A DNA stretch of 24,556 bases, taken from contig RHFA01000128.1 of assembly GCA_003724275.1 (NCBI GenBank), positions 1 through 24,556 on the forward strand. The letters are read 5' to 3'. This document shows, in pieces, positions 1 to 9,334 of this stretch (positions are counted from its first letter, which is position 1; the number at the start of each line of letters is the position of its first letter). The DNA is from Thaumarchaeota archaeon S13 (GTDB lineage Archaea > Thermoproteota > Nitrososphaeria > Nitrososphaerales > Nitrosopumilaceae). Below the pieces are notes generated by a model that was not told the DNA's origin, did no database searches, and was given only the letters and a program-made list of their open reading frames with translations. A program made the position numbers and the translations under genes.

Positions 1-2489
1 AGGCGTGGCGGGCAGTCGAGTCGTTCTTTGTGGGGCACGGCCACAAGTCGATCGGCCGCTATCCGGTCGTGTGCAGGTGGCGCGACGACCTCTACTTTAC
101 AATCGCCTCGATCGTGGACTTTCAGCGCCCGACGGGCTCGGGCATAAGGTTCGAGTTTCCGGCAAACCCGATCATCGTCCCGCAGCCGTGCGTGAGGTTT
201 AACGACATCGGCAACGTCGGCGTCACGGGAAGGCACTTTTCGAGCTTTTGCATGGTAGGCCAGCTCAGCATGCCCGACGAAGAGGGCGGCTACTGGAAGG
301 ACGGCTGCATGAGGCTCGACTATGAGATGCTCACGCGCACGCTCGGTATACCTCGCGACGAGATCACGTTCGTCGAGGACGTGTGGTCAGGCGGCGGCTC
401 GTTCGGGCCGTCACTCGAGTACTTTGTGGGCGGCCTCGAGCTCGGCAACGCCGTGTTTACAGAGTTCCAGGGGAGCCTAGACGACCGCCGGCCACTGGAC
501 CAGCGCATCATCGACATGGGGGCGGGACTGGAGCGCTTTGCTTGGGTCACGATGGGCACGCCGACTGCGTACGACTGCTGCTTTGGGCCGATAACGTCGC
601 GCATGGCAGACGCCGAGGGCGTCGAGGCCGGCACAGGCGAGCTCTGCGCGTACTATCGCGAGGTAGCGCGCGCCCTCGCCTCAGAGCCAGACGCCGCGCG
701 CGCGAGGCAGGAGGCGATATCGGCGCTCTCACTAGGCGAGTCGCGCGTCTCGCGCACAATAGAGCCGCTAGAGGGCATTTACCTAGTCGCCGACCACCTG
801 CGCACGCTCGCCTTTGCGATCGCCGACGGCGCGCTGCCGAGCAACGTCGGCGGGGGGTACAACCTGCGCGTGCTCCTCAGGCGAATGATGGCCCGCCTGG
901 GACGCCTCGGCGCGCGCCACGACCTCGACGAGCTAGTCTCGCTCCACGTAGAGTACCTGCGCGGGACGTACCCCGAGCTCGCCGAGTCCGCCGGCGAGAT
1001 ACGCGAGATCGTCGGCCTAGAGGCGAGGCGCTACACGGGGATGCGCTCAAGGATGGAGTCGATAGCCTCGCGCCTCAAGGCCAAAAAGGCCGAGCCGACC
1101 GTCGGCGAGCTCATCACGCTCTACGAGTCCGACGGCGTGCCGCCGGACTATCTCAGGGAGCTCGGCGCGATCCGCGAGATACCCGGCGAGTTTTACGAGC
1201 GCCTCTCCGAGCTCCACCAGTCGCCAAAAACCGACGCGCCTGCCCCGCCGCCCGGCCTCGAGGGCCTGCCGCGGACCGAGGCCCTCTTTCACGGGGATGA
1301 CCCGCCCGAGTTTGAGGCCCGCGTCCTCCACGCCGGGGGCGGGATTGTGGTCCTGGACCGCACGTCATTTTACGCGCGGAGCGGGGGCCAGGAGCCAGAC
1401 CATGGGACGATCGGGGGCTCGCGCGTGACTGACGTGAGCTCGCACGGGGGCGTCATCGCGCACGCCGTCGAGGGGGACCTCCCGAGCGCCGGCTCTACGG
1501 TCAGGTGCGCAGTTGACACTGCCAGGCGTGCCGCGGTGACTGCCCACCACACGTCCACGCACATACTAAACTCGTCGGCCAGGCATGTTCTCGGCTCGTG
1601 GGTCTGGCAGCACTCGGCCTTCAAGGACGACACGCACGCGCGCCTCGACATCACGCACCACTCTGCCCTCACGCCCGAGGAGGTCTCCAGGATCGAGTCG
1701 GCCGCAAACTCGGTCGTGAGGCGCAACCTCGAGGTGTCCATACGCGAGCACGCGCGCGAGGAGGCCGAGTCGCGCTATGGGTTTAGGATATACCAGGGAG
1801 GCGTCGTGCCCGTCGACGCGGTCCGCATAGTGAGCGTGGGCGACTTTGACGTCGAGGCGTGCGGCGGCACGCACGTGCGCCGGACCGGCGAGATCGGCCT
1901 CCTCAAGGTGACGCAGGCCGAGCGCGTGCAGGACGGCGTGGTTCGCCTCGTCTTCAAGGCCGGCGAGGCGGCCCTGGCCCACGTGCAGGACGGCGAGCGC
2001 ACGCTCTCGTGGGTTGCCGGCAAGATCGGGGCCGACAGGCAAAAGATACCAGAGTCCCTCGAGCGCCGGCTCGGATCCGGCGAGGCGGCGCGCACGCGCC
2101 TGCGCGCGCTCACAAAGAGGTCAAGCGCCGGCGCCGCGCAGGAGGCGGCCTCAAAGGCCCGCAGGCTCGGGCGTGTCACGCTCTACACCACGATAGACGT
2201 GGACCTCGACGCCGACTATCACATAGCAGTCGGCGAGGCCGCAGTCGCCTCTGATGCGCTCCTCGTCTACCTCGCGCTAGTCCGCGACGGGGACCGCGTG
2301 CGCGTCGTGGCCTATTCGGGCGCAGAGGCCTCCACGGCCCTGCGGGCCGGCGAGCTCGCAAAGGAGGCGTCTGCGGCGCTGGGCGGCTCGGGGGGAGGCA
2401 GCGCGCGCTTTGGGCAGGGCGGCGGGGCCGAGGCGTCGCGCGCGCAGGAGGCGATAAGGAGAGCCGAGGCGATGGCCTCGGCGACGTGA
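1..2489 (+). CDS. alaS: Alanyl-tRNA synthetase, archaeal type (5' truncated by window)
   Basis: Charges tRNA-Ala with alanine in the cytoplasm and clears mischarged seryl/glycyl-tRNA. The frame is open from base 3 to the TGA at 2487-2489, about 828 residues; archaeal AlaRS is usually near 900, so some 60-70 residues lie upstream of the window. The residues before the GTG at base 30 (WRAVESFF) belong to the family, so base 30 is not the start. Seen in order: the class II catalytic part (RYPVV, WRDDLYFTIAS, GAGLERFAW), the editing-domain metal motif HHTSTH near 1545-1562, the second metal motif CGGTH at 1860-1874, and an alanine/glutamate-rich C-terminal region. leuS follows 13 bases later on the same strand, so the two are probably co-transcribed. 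Identification is firm. Confidence 0.96.
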   Translation, partial: AWRAVESFFVGHGHKSIGRYPVVCRWRDDLYFTIASIVDFQRPTGSGIRFEFPANPIIVPQPCVRFNDIGNVGVTGRHFSSFCMVGQLSMPDEEGGYWKDGCMRLDYEMLTRTLGIPRDEITFVEDVWSGGGSFGPSLEYFVGGLELGNAVFTEFQGSLDDRRPLDQRIIDMGAGLERFAWVTMGTPTAYDCCFGPITSRMADAEGVEAGTGELCAYYREVARALASEPDAARARQEAISALSLGESRVSRTIEPLEGIYLVADHLRTLAFAIADGALPSNVGGGYNLRVLLRRMMARLGRLGARHDLDELVSLHVEYLRGTYPELAESAGEIREIVGLEARRYTGMRSRMESIASRLKAKKAEPTVGELITLYESDGVPPDYLRELGAIREIPGEFYERLSELHQSPKTDAPAPPPGLEGLPRTEALFHGDDPPEFEARVLHAGGGIVVLDRTSFYARSGGQEPDHGTIGGSRVTDVSSHGGVIAHAVEGDLPSAGSTVRCAVDTARRAAVTAHHTSTHILNSSARHVLGSWVWQHSAFKDDTHARLDITHHSALTPEEVSRIESAANSVVRRNLEVSIREHAREEAESRYGFRIYQGGVVPVDAVRIVSVGDFDVEACGGTHVRRTGEIGLLKVTQAERVQDGVVRLVFKAGEAALAHVQDGERTLSWVAGKIGADRQKIPESLERRLGSGEAARTRLRALTKRSSAGAAQEAASKARRLGRVTLYTTIDVDLDADYHIAVGEAAVASDALLVYLALVRDGDRVRVVAYSGAEASTALRAGELAKEASAALGGSGGGSARFGQGGGAEASRAQEAIRRAEAMASAT

Positions 2490-2502
2490 GGCGGGAAGTG
2501 GC

Positions 2503-5364
2503 ATGGTCGACTGGGCCTCGATAGAGTCAAAGTGGCGCGAGCGATGGCGCGGGACAGAGGTGGCGCATGCAGACGCCTCGCGCGAAAAGCGCTTTATCAC
2601 CGTCGCGTACCCCTACCCAAACTCGCCGCAGCACATCGGCCACGGGCGCACGTACACGCTAGCAGACGTGCACGCGCGCTTTGAGCGGATGCGCGGCAGG
2701 AACGTCCTCTTTCCCATGGCGTTCCACTATACGGGCACGCCCATACTCGGCATGGCCGAGCGCATAGAGTCTGGCGACGAGGGCCTCATCTCGGGCCTCG
2801 TCGACCTTTACGGCGTTCCGCGCGAGCGCATACCCGAGTTTGCCGACCCCGTGAAAATAGCGCGCTATTTCCACGAGGAGATAAGGTCGGGCATGGTCGA
2901 GATGGGCTACTCGATAGACTGGTCTGGCGAGTTCACGACGATCGACCCGGCCTACAAAAAGTTCATCGCCTGGCAGGTGAGGCTGCTGCGCGAGCGCGGC
3001 GTGATCGTGCAGGGCTCGCACCCCGTGGGGTGGTGCCCGCGCGACTCCAACCCCGTCTCGCAGCACGACACGCGCGGAGACGTAGAGCCGGACTTTGTCG
3101 AGTACACGATCGTGCGCCTGGCCCTTGAGGGCGGGAGGGTCCTGCCCGCGGCGACGATGCGGCCAGAGACGGTCTATGGCGTGACAAACGCGTGGGTAAA
3201 CCCCGACATGGAGTACGCGCGCGTGCGCGTCGCCGGCGCCGAGTGGCTCGTGGCCCCCGAGTGCATCTCAAAGCTCTCGCACCTTGACGCCGGCCCCGTA
3301 GAGTCCACGGGGACGTCGGTTCGCGGCGCGGACCTTGTGGGCCTCACGGCCAGGGTGCCAGGCGTGGACAGGGACGTGCGCGTCCTGCCGGCGACCTTTG
3401 TGCGCGCCGACGTCGGGACCGGCGCCGTCATGTCGGTTCCCGCGCACGCGCCGTACGACTGTGCGGCCCTCGAGGACCTGCGGCGCGCAGGGGGCGAGGC
3501 CGGCGAGATTGCGCGGTCCATACGCCCCGTCCAGATAATACAGACCGAAGGCCGCGGCGAAGACCCCGCCGGCGAGCTCGTCGCCGCCGCCGGAGTCGCC
3601 TCGCAGGGCGACGAGCGCCTAGAAGGCCTCACAAAGGACCTCTATGCGGCCGAGTACTATGGCGGGACAATGCTGCCAGGCACGGGGAGCCTTGCGGGCA
3701 TGCCCGCGCGCGAGGCAAAGGAGGCCGCCGCGGAGTGGCTCGCCGGCGAGCAGCGCGGCCCTCCGGAGGCAATGTACGAGTTTTCAAACGCGCCCATATT
3801 CTGCCGCTGCGGGACCGCGTGCGTGGTCCACGTCCTCTCAAACCAGTGGTTTATCGACTATTCTAGCGCCGAGTGGAAGGCGCTCGCGCGGCGCGCGCTG
3901 GGGGCACTCGAGGTGGTCCCGCCCGAGATGAGGCCAGAGTTTGAGCACGTGTTTGGCTGGCTGCGCGAGCGCGCGTGCGCGCGGCAGACGGGCCTGGGCA
4001 CGGCCCTGCCGTGGGACGGGGGATGGACAGTCGAGAGCCTGTCTGACTCTGTCATATACATGTCATACTATGTGGTGTCGCGCTTTGTCAACGCCGGGAG
4101 GCTTGACCCCGAGTCGCTTGACGACGCGTTCTTTGACCACGTCCTGCTCGGCAGGGGGAGCGCGCGCGAGGCGGCGGCCTCGTGCGGGGCCGACGAGGAG
4201 ACCGTCGCGGAGGTCCGATCCGAGTTTGAGTACTTTTACCCCGTCGACTCGAGGCACTCGGGGCGAGACCTAGTGCCAAACCACCTCTCGTTCTTTGTCT
4301 TCAACCACGCGCTCGTGTTCCCCGAGAGGCACTGGCCGCGCCAGATAGTCGTCAACGGCTCGGTCCTCATGGAGGGCAAAAAGATGTCAAAGTCCATGAG
4401 CAACATCATACCGCTGCGGCAGGCCGTGCGCGAGCACGGGGCCGACCCCATTCGCCTCGCGATACTCTCGTCTGCCGAGCTCCTGCAGGACGCAGATTTC
4501 AAGCTGGACCTCGTGCGGTCCTCCTCTCGCCAGCTCGAGTCGATGATCTCCGAGTGCGCGCGGATCGGCTCCGGCGGCGGCGGCGAGGCGTCACCGGCCG
4601 ACGAGTGGCTCGGCGCGCGCGTGCGCGAGACTGCCGGCACGGTCTCGTCGCTCATCGAGAGGATGCGCCTCCGCGAGGCCGTGCGCCATGTCATGGCCGG
4701 CCTCGACGCCGACCTCGCCTGGCACGCGCGCCGCGCGGCCCCCTCTGGCGGCGGGGCCGTAGCGCTGCGCGAGGCGTGGGCCGCGCGCGCGGCCCTCCTC
4801 TCGCCGTTCGCCCCGCATGCGGCCGACGAGATGTGGGAGTCACTCGGCATGGACGGCACGGCCTCGTCGTCAGCATGGCCAGGGTCCTCGGCACGCGGGG
4901 ACGACGCGGCGCTGCTGCTCTCCGAGCTGGCCGTCGCCTCGGCAATGTCGGACATTCAGAGGATACTGCGCTCGGCGAGGATCGGCGCCTCGAGGGTCAC
5001 GCTCCACGTCGCCGGCCAGGCAAAGTCGCGCGCGCACGACGTCATGCTCCGGGCCGCCGAGGGGGGCGCAGCGGACATTGGCTCGATGATGCGCGCGCTC
5101 GGCGCGGACCCCGGCGCGGCGGCCATGCGGCGCGACGCGGCGTTTGTAAAGAGGACGCTATCTGACATTCTCTCGGCGACGCCGCGCGAGAGGCGGCTCC
5201 GCCTCGAGGGCGACGCCGACGAGGCCGCGGCCTACCGCTCTGGCCTCGCTCCCCTCGTGGCCCACGAGCTCGGCGCCGAGCTCGTCGTGCTCGGCGAGGG
5301 CGAGGGCGGCGGCCCCAAGGCCGCCTCGGCGCGGCCCTTCAAGCCTGCGATACTCGTAGAGTAG
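2503..5364 (+). CDS. leuS: Leucyl-tRNA synthetase, archaeal type
   Basis: Attaches leucine to tRNA-Leu; class I synthetase, 953 residues, normal for archaeal LeuRS. The HIGH signature is at residues 44-47 (after PYPNSPQ) and the KMSKS loop at 627-631. Between them lie the CP1 editing domain (TMRPETVYG, and GTGAVMSVPAHAPYD with the conserved editing-site aspartate) and the catalytic-core segment NQWFIDYS. The C-terminal alpha-helical anticodon domain includes SPFAPHAADEMWE, and an alanine-rich tail follows. The ATG lies 13 bases after the alaS stop, with a purine-rich GAGGCGGG stretch before it, which fits translation from a shared transcript. The C-terminal 200 residues are very rich in Ala/Arg/Glu, in keeping with genome composition. 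Confidence 0.96.
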   Translation: MVDWASIESKWRERWRGTEVAHADASREKRFITVAYPYPNSPQHIGHGRTYTLADVHARFERMRGRNVLFPMAFHYTGTPILGMAERIESGDEGLISGLVDLYGVPRERIPEFADPVKIARYFHEEIRSGMVEMGYSIDWSGEFTTIDPAYKKFIAWQVRLLRERGVIVQGSHPVGWCPRDSNPVSQHDTRGDVEPDFVEYTIVRLALEGGRVLPAATMRPETVYGVTNAWVNPDMEYARVRVAGAEWLVAPECISKLSHLDAGPVESTGTSVRGADLVGLTARVPGVDRDVRVLPATFVRADVGTGAVMSVPAHAPYDCAALEDLRRAGGEAGEIARSIRPVQIIQTEGRGEDPAGELVAAAGVASQGDERLEGLTKDLYAAEYYGGTMLPGTGSLAGMPAREAKEAAAEWLAGEQRGPPEAMYEFSNAPIFCRCGTACVVHVLSNQWFIDYSSAEWKALARRALGALEVVPPEMRPEFEHVFGWLRERACARQTGLGTALPWDGGWTVESLSDSVIYMSYYVVSRFVNAGRLDPESLDDAFFDHVLLGRGSAREAAASCGADEETVAEVRSEFEYFYPVDSRHSGRDLVPNHLSFFVFNHALVFPERHWPRQIVVNGSVLMEGKKMSKSMSNIIPLRQAVREHGADPIRLAILSSAELLQDADFKLDLVRSSSRQLESMISECARIGSGGGGEASPADEWLGARVRETAGTVSSLIERMRLREAVRHVMAGLDADLAWHARRAAPSGGGAVALREAWAARAALLSPFAPHAADEMWESLGMDGTASSSAWPGSSARGDDAALLLSELAVASAMSDIQRILRSARIGASRVTLHVAGQAKSRAHDVMLRAAEGGAADIGSMMRALGADPGAAAMRRDAAFVKRTLSDILSATPRERRLRLEGDADEAAAYRSGLAPLVAHELGAELVVLGEGEGGGPKAASARPFKPAILVE

Positions 5365-5384
5365 GCTCCCGGCGGCGCCATACA

Positions 5385-5392
5385 CAAATTAA
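5385..5392 (+). promoter_or_regulatory. TATA-like box of fen
   Basis: CAAATTAA is the only AT-rich octamer in a GC-rich 51-base gap. It lies 24-31 bases before the fen ATG, the spacing expected when an archaeal transcript starts at or next to the start codon. Confidence 0.5.
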
Positions 5393-5415
5393 GGCGCGCC
5401 GGCGGGGCGGCCCGC

Positions 5416-6438
5416 ATGGGACTTGACCTAAAGCCCCTCGTCGTGAGGGAAAAGTCGAGCATCGAGGCGTTCATGTCCAGGGTCGTGGCGATCGACGCGT
5501 ACAATGCCATGTACCAGTTCATGTCGTCCATACGCGGGGCCGACGGCGCGCCGCTGGCCGACTCGAGGGGCCGCCCGACGAGCCACCTCTCTGGCCTCTT
5601 TTACAGGAACATAAAGTTCCTCGCCGGCGGCGTGAGGCCCGTCTATGTCTTTGACGGCAAGCCGCCCTCGCTCAAGGCCGCCGAGATTGAGCGCCGGCGC
5701 AGCGCAAAGCGCGACGCGGCCGTCAAGTACGAGCAGGCCGTGCGCAAGGGCGACCTAGAGTCTGCCAAAAAGTACGCACAGCAGACCACGGCAATGCGCG
5801 ACGAGATGGTCGCCGACGCGAAAAAGCTCCTCGGGATGTTTGGCATACCGTGCGTCGACGCGCCGTCCGAGGGCGAGGCGTACGCGGCCCACCTGACGAG
5901 GCAGGGCCTCGCGCACGCGGCGGCGAGCCAGGACTATGACTCTATACTCTTTGGCGCAACGCGCCTCGTGCGCAACTTTAGCCTGAGCGGGAGGCGCAAG
6001 CTCCCAAACCGCAACACGTACGTCGACGTCGAGATAGAGATGATCAGCTCACAGCGCACGCTAGACGAGCTCGGCATAACGCGCGAGCAGCTAGTCGACG
6101 TCGGCATACTCGTCGGGACCGACTTTAACCCCGACGGGTTTTCCAGGGTGGGCCCAAAGACTGCGATAAAGCTAATCAGGGAACACGGGCGCCTCGAGGA
6201 CATACCTAGCATAGCCGACGAGCTCGCAAGGGTGGACCACGAGGCCATACGCAAGATATTCCTCGCCGAGCCCGAGGCGCCCGACACGAGCCTAGAGGCC
6301 GGCGAGGTCGACGAGCGCGCCATATCGTCCTACCTTGCCGGCGAGCGCAGCTTTTCCGAAGAGCGCGTCTCCGCGTCGCTTGCGCGCCTGCGCAGGGCGC
6401 GCGAGAGGCAGTCGCAAAACCTCGACAGGTGGTTCTAG
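5416..6438 (+). CDS. fen: Flap endonuclease 1 (FEN1/XPG family)
   Basis: Structure-specific 5' nuclease that removes 5' flaps during Okazaki-fragment maturation and base-excision repair, acting with the PCNA clamp. 340 residues, normal for archaeal FEN1. The N-terminal XPG domain carries the metal ligands in AIDAYNAMYQF and VYVFDGKPP; the internal XPG domain has APSEGEAYAA and SQDYDSILFGA; a helix-hairpin-helix segment follows (GTDFNPDGF, VGPKTAIKLI). The C-terminus SQNLDRWF is a PCNA-interacting peptide in which the usual first glutamine is serine. The start is fixed by MGLDLKP, which resembles other archaeal FEN1 N-termini, and by the TATA-like box at the leaderless distance. Its stop shares the palindrome CTAG at 6435-6438 with the stop of the convergent hydrolase gene. 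Confidence 0.95.
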   Translation: MGLDLKPLVVREKSSIEAFMSRVVAIDAYNAMYQFMSSIRGADGAPLADSRGRPTSHLSGLFYRNIKFLAGGVRPVYVFDGKPPSLKAAEIERRRSAKRDAAVKYEQAVRKGDLESAKKYAQQTTAMRDEMVADAKKLLGMFGIPCVDAPSEGEAYAAHLTRQGLAHAAASQDYDSILFGATRLVRNFSLSGRRKLPNRNTYVDVEIEMISSQRTLDELGITREQLVDVGILVGTDFNPDGFSRVGPKTAIKLIREHGRLEDIPSIADELARVDHEAIRKIFLAEPEAPDTSLEAGEVDERAISSYLAGERSFSEERVSASLARLRRARERQSQNLDRWF

Positions 6439-7211
6439 GGGAATGTTCGCAGCTCGGCGAGATAGCTCGCAAAGCGGTGGTTTTGCGGCCGCACGCGCCT
6501 CTGCGTGTAGCGCGCGGGCAGGCGCGATGGCCTTGCGCCCCCCAGGCCTATCGGGGACCTGATCTCGCCGGCGTCCGCGGCGGCCCGCAGGACCTCGTCC
6601 GTCGCGCAATAGCAGTTGACGACGCGCCTGCGCACGACGCGCGCGGCGGCGCGGCGCGACGGGGCCGACGCGGCGCGGGCCTCGCCGAGCGAGGCCCCAA
6701 AGAGGTGGACGCTCTCTACTGCGCCGCGCATGCCGCGCGCGTCGAGGCGGCGCAGCGCGCTGTCGATGACCAGCGACCCCAGCGAGTGGCCAAGGAGGCG
6801 GACCCTGGCGCGCGGGTGGGCCGCGGCATGGTCGGCGATAAACGCGGCGAGGCGGGCCCCGTTGCGGACCGCAATGGCCTCGGCGGCCCGCGCCGCGCCT
6901 GCCGCCGTGGACGCCGCATGCGCGCCGCGCACGTCGGCGTCGTACGTATAGCCTACGACGGGAAACGCGTACCCCAGCGCGCGGAGGCGCCTCTGCGCGA
7001 TCGCAAACTTTTGGGCCGCGCCGGCACGGCCGTTCCTCATGCCGTGGACGACAATGGCAATCTCCGCAGAGCGGCCCGCGACGGCCTCAAACCTGCGCCG
7101 CGGCCAGAGCGTATAGCGCGTGCGCCGCGCCGCCGCCGCGCCTGTCCGCAGGTCGTACGCGCCGCGCGTGGATATGCGCGGGATTGCGCGCCGCGCCGGC
7201 CCCGTGGCCAT
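6435..7211 (-). CDS. Alpha/beta-hydrolase fold protein, substrate unknown
   Basis: 258 residues from the ATG at 7211. Visible fold signatures: VVHG (residues 54-57, likely oxyanion hole) after a hydrophobic strand; the nucleophile elbow GHSLGS (141-146) with Ser143; Asp205 in ATDEV as a possible acid; His245 in QNHRF as a possible catalytic base. This spacing suits a lipase/esterase-like hydrolase of the alpha/beta superfamily, but the substrate cannot be read from sequence. The reading frame extends upstream to an ATG at 7283. I prefer 7211 because a TATA-like element lies about 28 bases before it and the longer start would run into the thrS promoter. No clear signal peptide. Very Arg/Ala rich, like its neighbours. 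Convergent with fen, sharing the stop palindrome. Confidence 0.75.
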   Translation of the reverse strand: MATGPARRAIPRISTRGAYDLRTGAAAARRTRYTLWPRRRFEAVAGRSAEIAIVVHGMRNGRAGAAQKFAIAQRRLRALGYAFPVVGYTYDADVRGAHAASTAAGAARAAEAIAVRNGARLAAFIADHAAAHPRARVRLLGHSLGSLVIDSALRRLDARGMRGAVESVHLFGASLGEARAASAPSRRAAARVVRRRVVNCYCATDEVLRAAADAGEIRSPIGLGGARPSRLPARYTQRRVRPQNHRFASYLAELRTFP

Positions 7212-7234
7212 CGCCGCGCCGCCGCGCCGGCCCC

Positions 7235-7243
7235 GATAATAAG
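7235..7243 (-). promoter_or_regulatory. TATA-like box of the alpha/beta-hydrolase gene
   Basis: The plus strand reads GATAATAAG (CTTATTATC on the minus strand), about 24-32 bases before the ATG at 7211. It is the only AT-rich segment on this side of the divergent intergenic region and supports the shorter start. Confidence 0.5.
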
Positions 7244-7282
7244 CAAGCGCCGCCGCCCAAGCCGGCGGCGAGGCCCAAAACA

Positions 7283-7290
7283 CTTATTCA
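7283..7290 (+). promoter_or_regulatory. TATA-like box of thrS
   Basis: CTTATTCA lies 26-33 bases before the thrS ATG at 7316, consistent with a leaderless transcript. It sits back-to-back with the hydrolase promoter in a roughly 100-base divergent gap. Confidence 0.5.
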
Positions 7291-7315
7291 ATTGCCCCGG
7301 GGCGCGCGCCGCCGC

Positions 7316-9175
7316 ATGAGGGTCCTGCAGCTCCACTGCGACAGCATCGAGTACACGGCCACGGCAAAGGAGGTGGACTGTGCCGAGGAGGGCGGGGCCG
7401 GCACGGCGAGGCTCGAGAACGCCCTGGCCGTGCTGGTGGCCGTCGAGGCCGGCGACGACGCCGCCACGGCCGAGCGCGCCGCCGCGGACATTTCTGCGCT
7501 GGCCGCGCGCGTCGGCTGCACGCGCGTGCTAGTCTATCCCTACGCGCACCTCAGCGCGTCACTCGCGCCGCCGCGCGAGGCGCTCTCCATACTGCGCCTC
7601 CTAGAGTCGGGGATTGCGGCCGACGAGGTGAGCCACGCGCCGTTTGGCTGGACAAAGTCGTACGCGGTCCGCGTAAAGGCCCACCCGCTCGCCGAGAGCC
7701 TGCGCGTCTTTGGCCCCGGAGGCGCCGGCGGGGAGGGCGCGCCCGAGCCCACGGCCCTGCGCTCCGAGTCGCGCCTAGAGTCGACGTGGCACGTCCTCAC
7801 GCCCGACGGCAGCCTGCACGACGCGGCGTCCTTTGACTTTGGGCCGCACCCCGGCCTGCGAAGGCTGTACGCGCACGAGGAGTCCGGCACGCGCCGCGCC
7901 GACGACGCGCCGGCCCACGTCTCGCTGATGAGGAGGCTGGGCATCGCCGACTATGAGCCGGCGTCGGACTCGGGCAACATGAGGTTCCTTCCAAACGGGC
8001 GCCTCATAAAGTCGCTCATAGAGCGCCACGTCGGCGACCGCGTGAGGGCGTACGGGGCCTCGGAGGTCGAGACTCCGATAATGTACGACTCGGCGCACCC
8101 GAGCATGAAGAGCTACTTTGACCGCTTTCCGGCGCGCCAGTACAACATTGACTCGGAGGGCAGGAGGTTCTTTTTGCGCTTTGCGGCATGCTTTGGCCAG
8201 TTTCTCATCGCCGCGCAGGCGCAGCTCTCCCACCACAACCTGCCATACCGCCTGTACGAGCTGACGAGGTACAGCTTTCGACGCGAGCAGTCCGGCGAGC
8301 TCGTCGGCCTGCGCCGCCTGCGCGCGTTCACGATGCCCGACTGCCACGCGTTCTGCGAGGACATGGCCCAGGCCGTCTCGGAGCTGGGCGAGAGGTTTGA
8401 GCTCTCGCGGTCGGTCATGGGCGAGGTCGGCCTGGATCCCGGCGACTATGAGATGTCGGTCCGCATGACGCGCGAGTTTTACGAGGGAAACGGCGCCGCC
8501 GTCTCGCGCCTCGCCGCGCGCCACGGCCGGCCAGTGCTGGTGGAGATGTGGCGCGAGAGGTTTTTCTATTTTGTGCTCAAGTGGGAGTTTAACTATGTCG
8601 ACGCCTCGGGCAAGGCGTCGGCCCTCTCGACTGACCAGATAGACGTCGAGAACGGCGAGCGCTATGGCATAGAGTTCGCCGGTGCCGACGGGTCCATGAA
8701 GCACCCCATAATCCTGCACAACTCGCCAACGGGAGCAGTCGAGCGCGTCATCTATGCGCTCCTCGAGGGCGCCGCGCGCGCCTCGGCGGCCGGCTCAAAG
8801 CCGACTCTCCCGCTCTGGCTCTCGCCGGCGCAGGCGCGCCTCGTGCCCGTCTCGGAGGCGCACAATGCGCGCGCCGCCGAGGTCGCCGACGAGCTCGCCG
8901 CCGCCGGCGTGCGCGTCGACATTGACGACCGGTCCGAGAGCGTCGGCAAGCGCATACGGCAGGCCGAAAAGGAGTGGGTCCACCACGTCGCAGTCATCGG
9001 CGACGAGGAGGCCGCCTCTGGCCGCCTCAGCGTGCGATCCCGCCTCTCCGGCAAGACAGAGGAGATGGGCGTCGGCGAGCTCGCCGGGGCCATAGCCGAG
9101 GCCACGCGCGGCATGCCGCGCTCGCCGCCAAACCTGCCGCGCCTCCTCTCGAGGCGCGCGCAGCTCATGGTCTAG
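7316..9175 (+). CDS. thrS: Threonyl-tRNA synthetase, archaeal type with N-terminal editing domain
   Basis: Class II synthetase charging tRNA-Thr. 619 residues from the ATG at 7316; the open frame extends upstream, but MRVLQLHCD is the usual beginning of the archaeal editing domain (D-aminoacyl-tRNA deacylase-like fold, residues 1 to about 140), and the TATA-like box at 7283 fits this start. The catalytic core follows, with class II motif 2 in YSFRREQSGELVGLRRLR (from residue 319). The C-terminal anticodon-binding domain begins near residue 497 (LPLWLSPAQARLVPV) and includes DDRSESVGKRIR. The bacterial-type TGS and HxxxH editing modules are absent, as expected in archaea. The last 11 bases overlap the 3' end of the convergent YHS gene. 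Transcribed away from the hydrolase gene. Confidence 0.95.
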   Translation: MRVLQLHCDSIEYTATAKEVDCAEEGGAGTARLENALAVLVAVEAGDDAATAERAAADISALAARVGCTRVLVYPYAHLSASLAPPREALSILRLLESGIAADEVSHAPFGWTKSYAVRVKAHPLAESLRVFGPGGAGGEGAPEPTALRSESRLESTWHVLTPDGSLHDAASFDFGPHPGLRRLYAHEESGTRRADDAPAHVSLMRRLGIADYEPASDSGNMRFLPNGRLIKSLIERHVGDRVRAYGASEVETPIMYDSAHPSMKSYFDRFPARQYNIDSEGRRFFLRFAACFGQFLIAAQAQLSHHNLPYRLYELTRYSFRREQSGELVGLRRLRAFTMPDCHAFCEDMAQAVSELGERFELSRSVMGEVGLDPGDYEMSVRMTREFYEGNGAAVSRLAARHGRPVLVEMWRERFFYFVLKWEFNYVDASGKASALSTDQIDVENGERYGIEFAGADGSMKHPIILHNSPTGAVERVIYALLEGAARASAAGSKPTLPLWLSPAQARLVPVSEAHNARAAEVADELAAAGVRVDIDDRSESVGKRIRQAEKEWVHHVAVIGDEEAASGRLSVRSRLSGKTEEMGVGELAGAIAEATRGMPRSPPNLPRLLSRRAQLMV

Positions 9176-9305
9176 AGAACCGCGCGGGATCCCGCTCAAA
9201 GGCCCAGCGGCACGCCGCGCAGCAAAACCTCCACGTGCGGCCGTCCGGGCCGGTGACCTCCTCGCCGCCCTCGCCGACCTCCATTCCGCAGACGGGATCC
9301 CTCAT
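9165..9305 (-). CDS. YHS-domain mini-protein (putative metal binding)
   Basis: 46 residues, starting MRDPVCGM, the hallmark of YHS domains, with a second cysteine pair in RFCCAACRWAFERDPARF. YHS domains bind transition metals and occur alone or fused to copper/heavy-metal P-type ATPases; here the domain is the whole protein, so a metal chaperone or sensor role is inferred. Cys6, Cys28, Cys29 and Cys32 are the likely ligands. A much longer antisense frame runs upstream through the neighbouring ATPase gene, but the family match begins exactly at the ATG at 9303-9305. Its stop lies inside the last codons of the convergent thrS gene. Confidence 0.8.
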   Translation of the reverse strand: MRDPVCGMEVGEGGEEVTGPDGRTWRFCCAACRWAFERDPARFSRP

Positions 9306-9334
9306 CGGCGCGACGCGGCGCGGCGGGCCCCGAC

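Noticed and set aside
383..1300. 305-codon plus-strand frame inside alaS
   Set aside because: Arg/Ala/Pro-rich shadow of the AlaRS frame; no family features.
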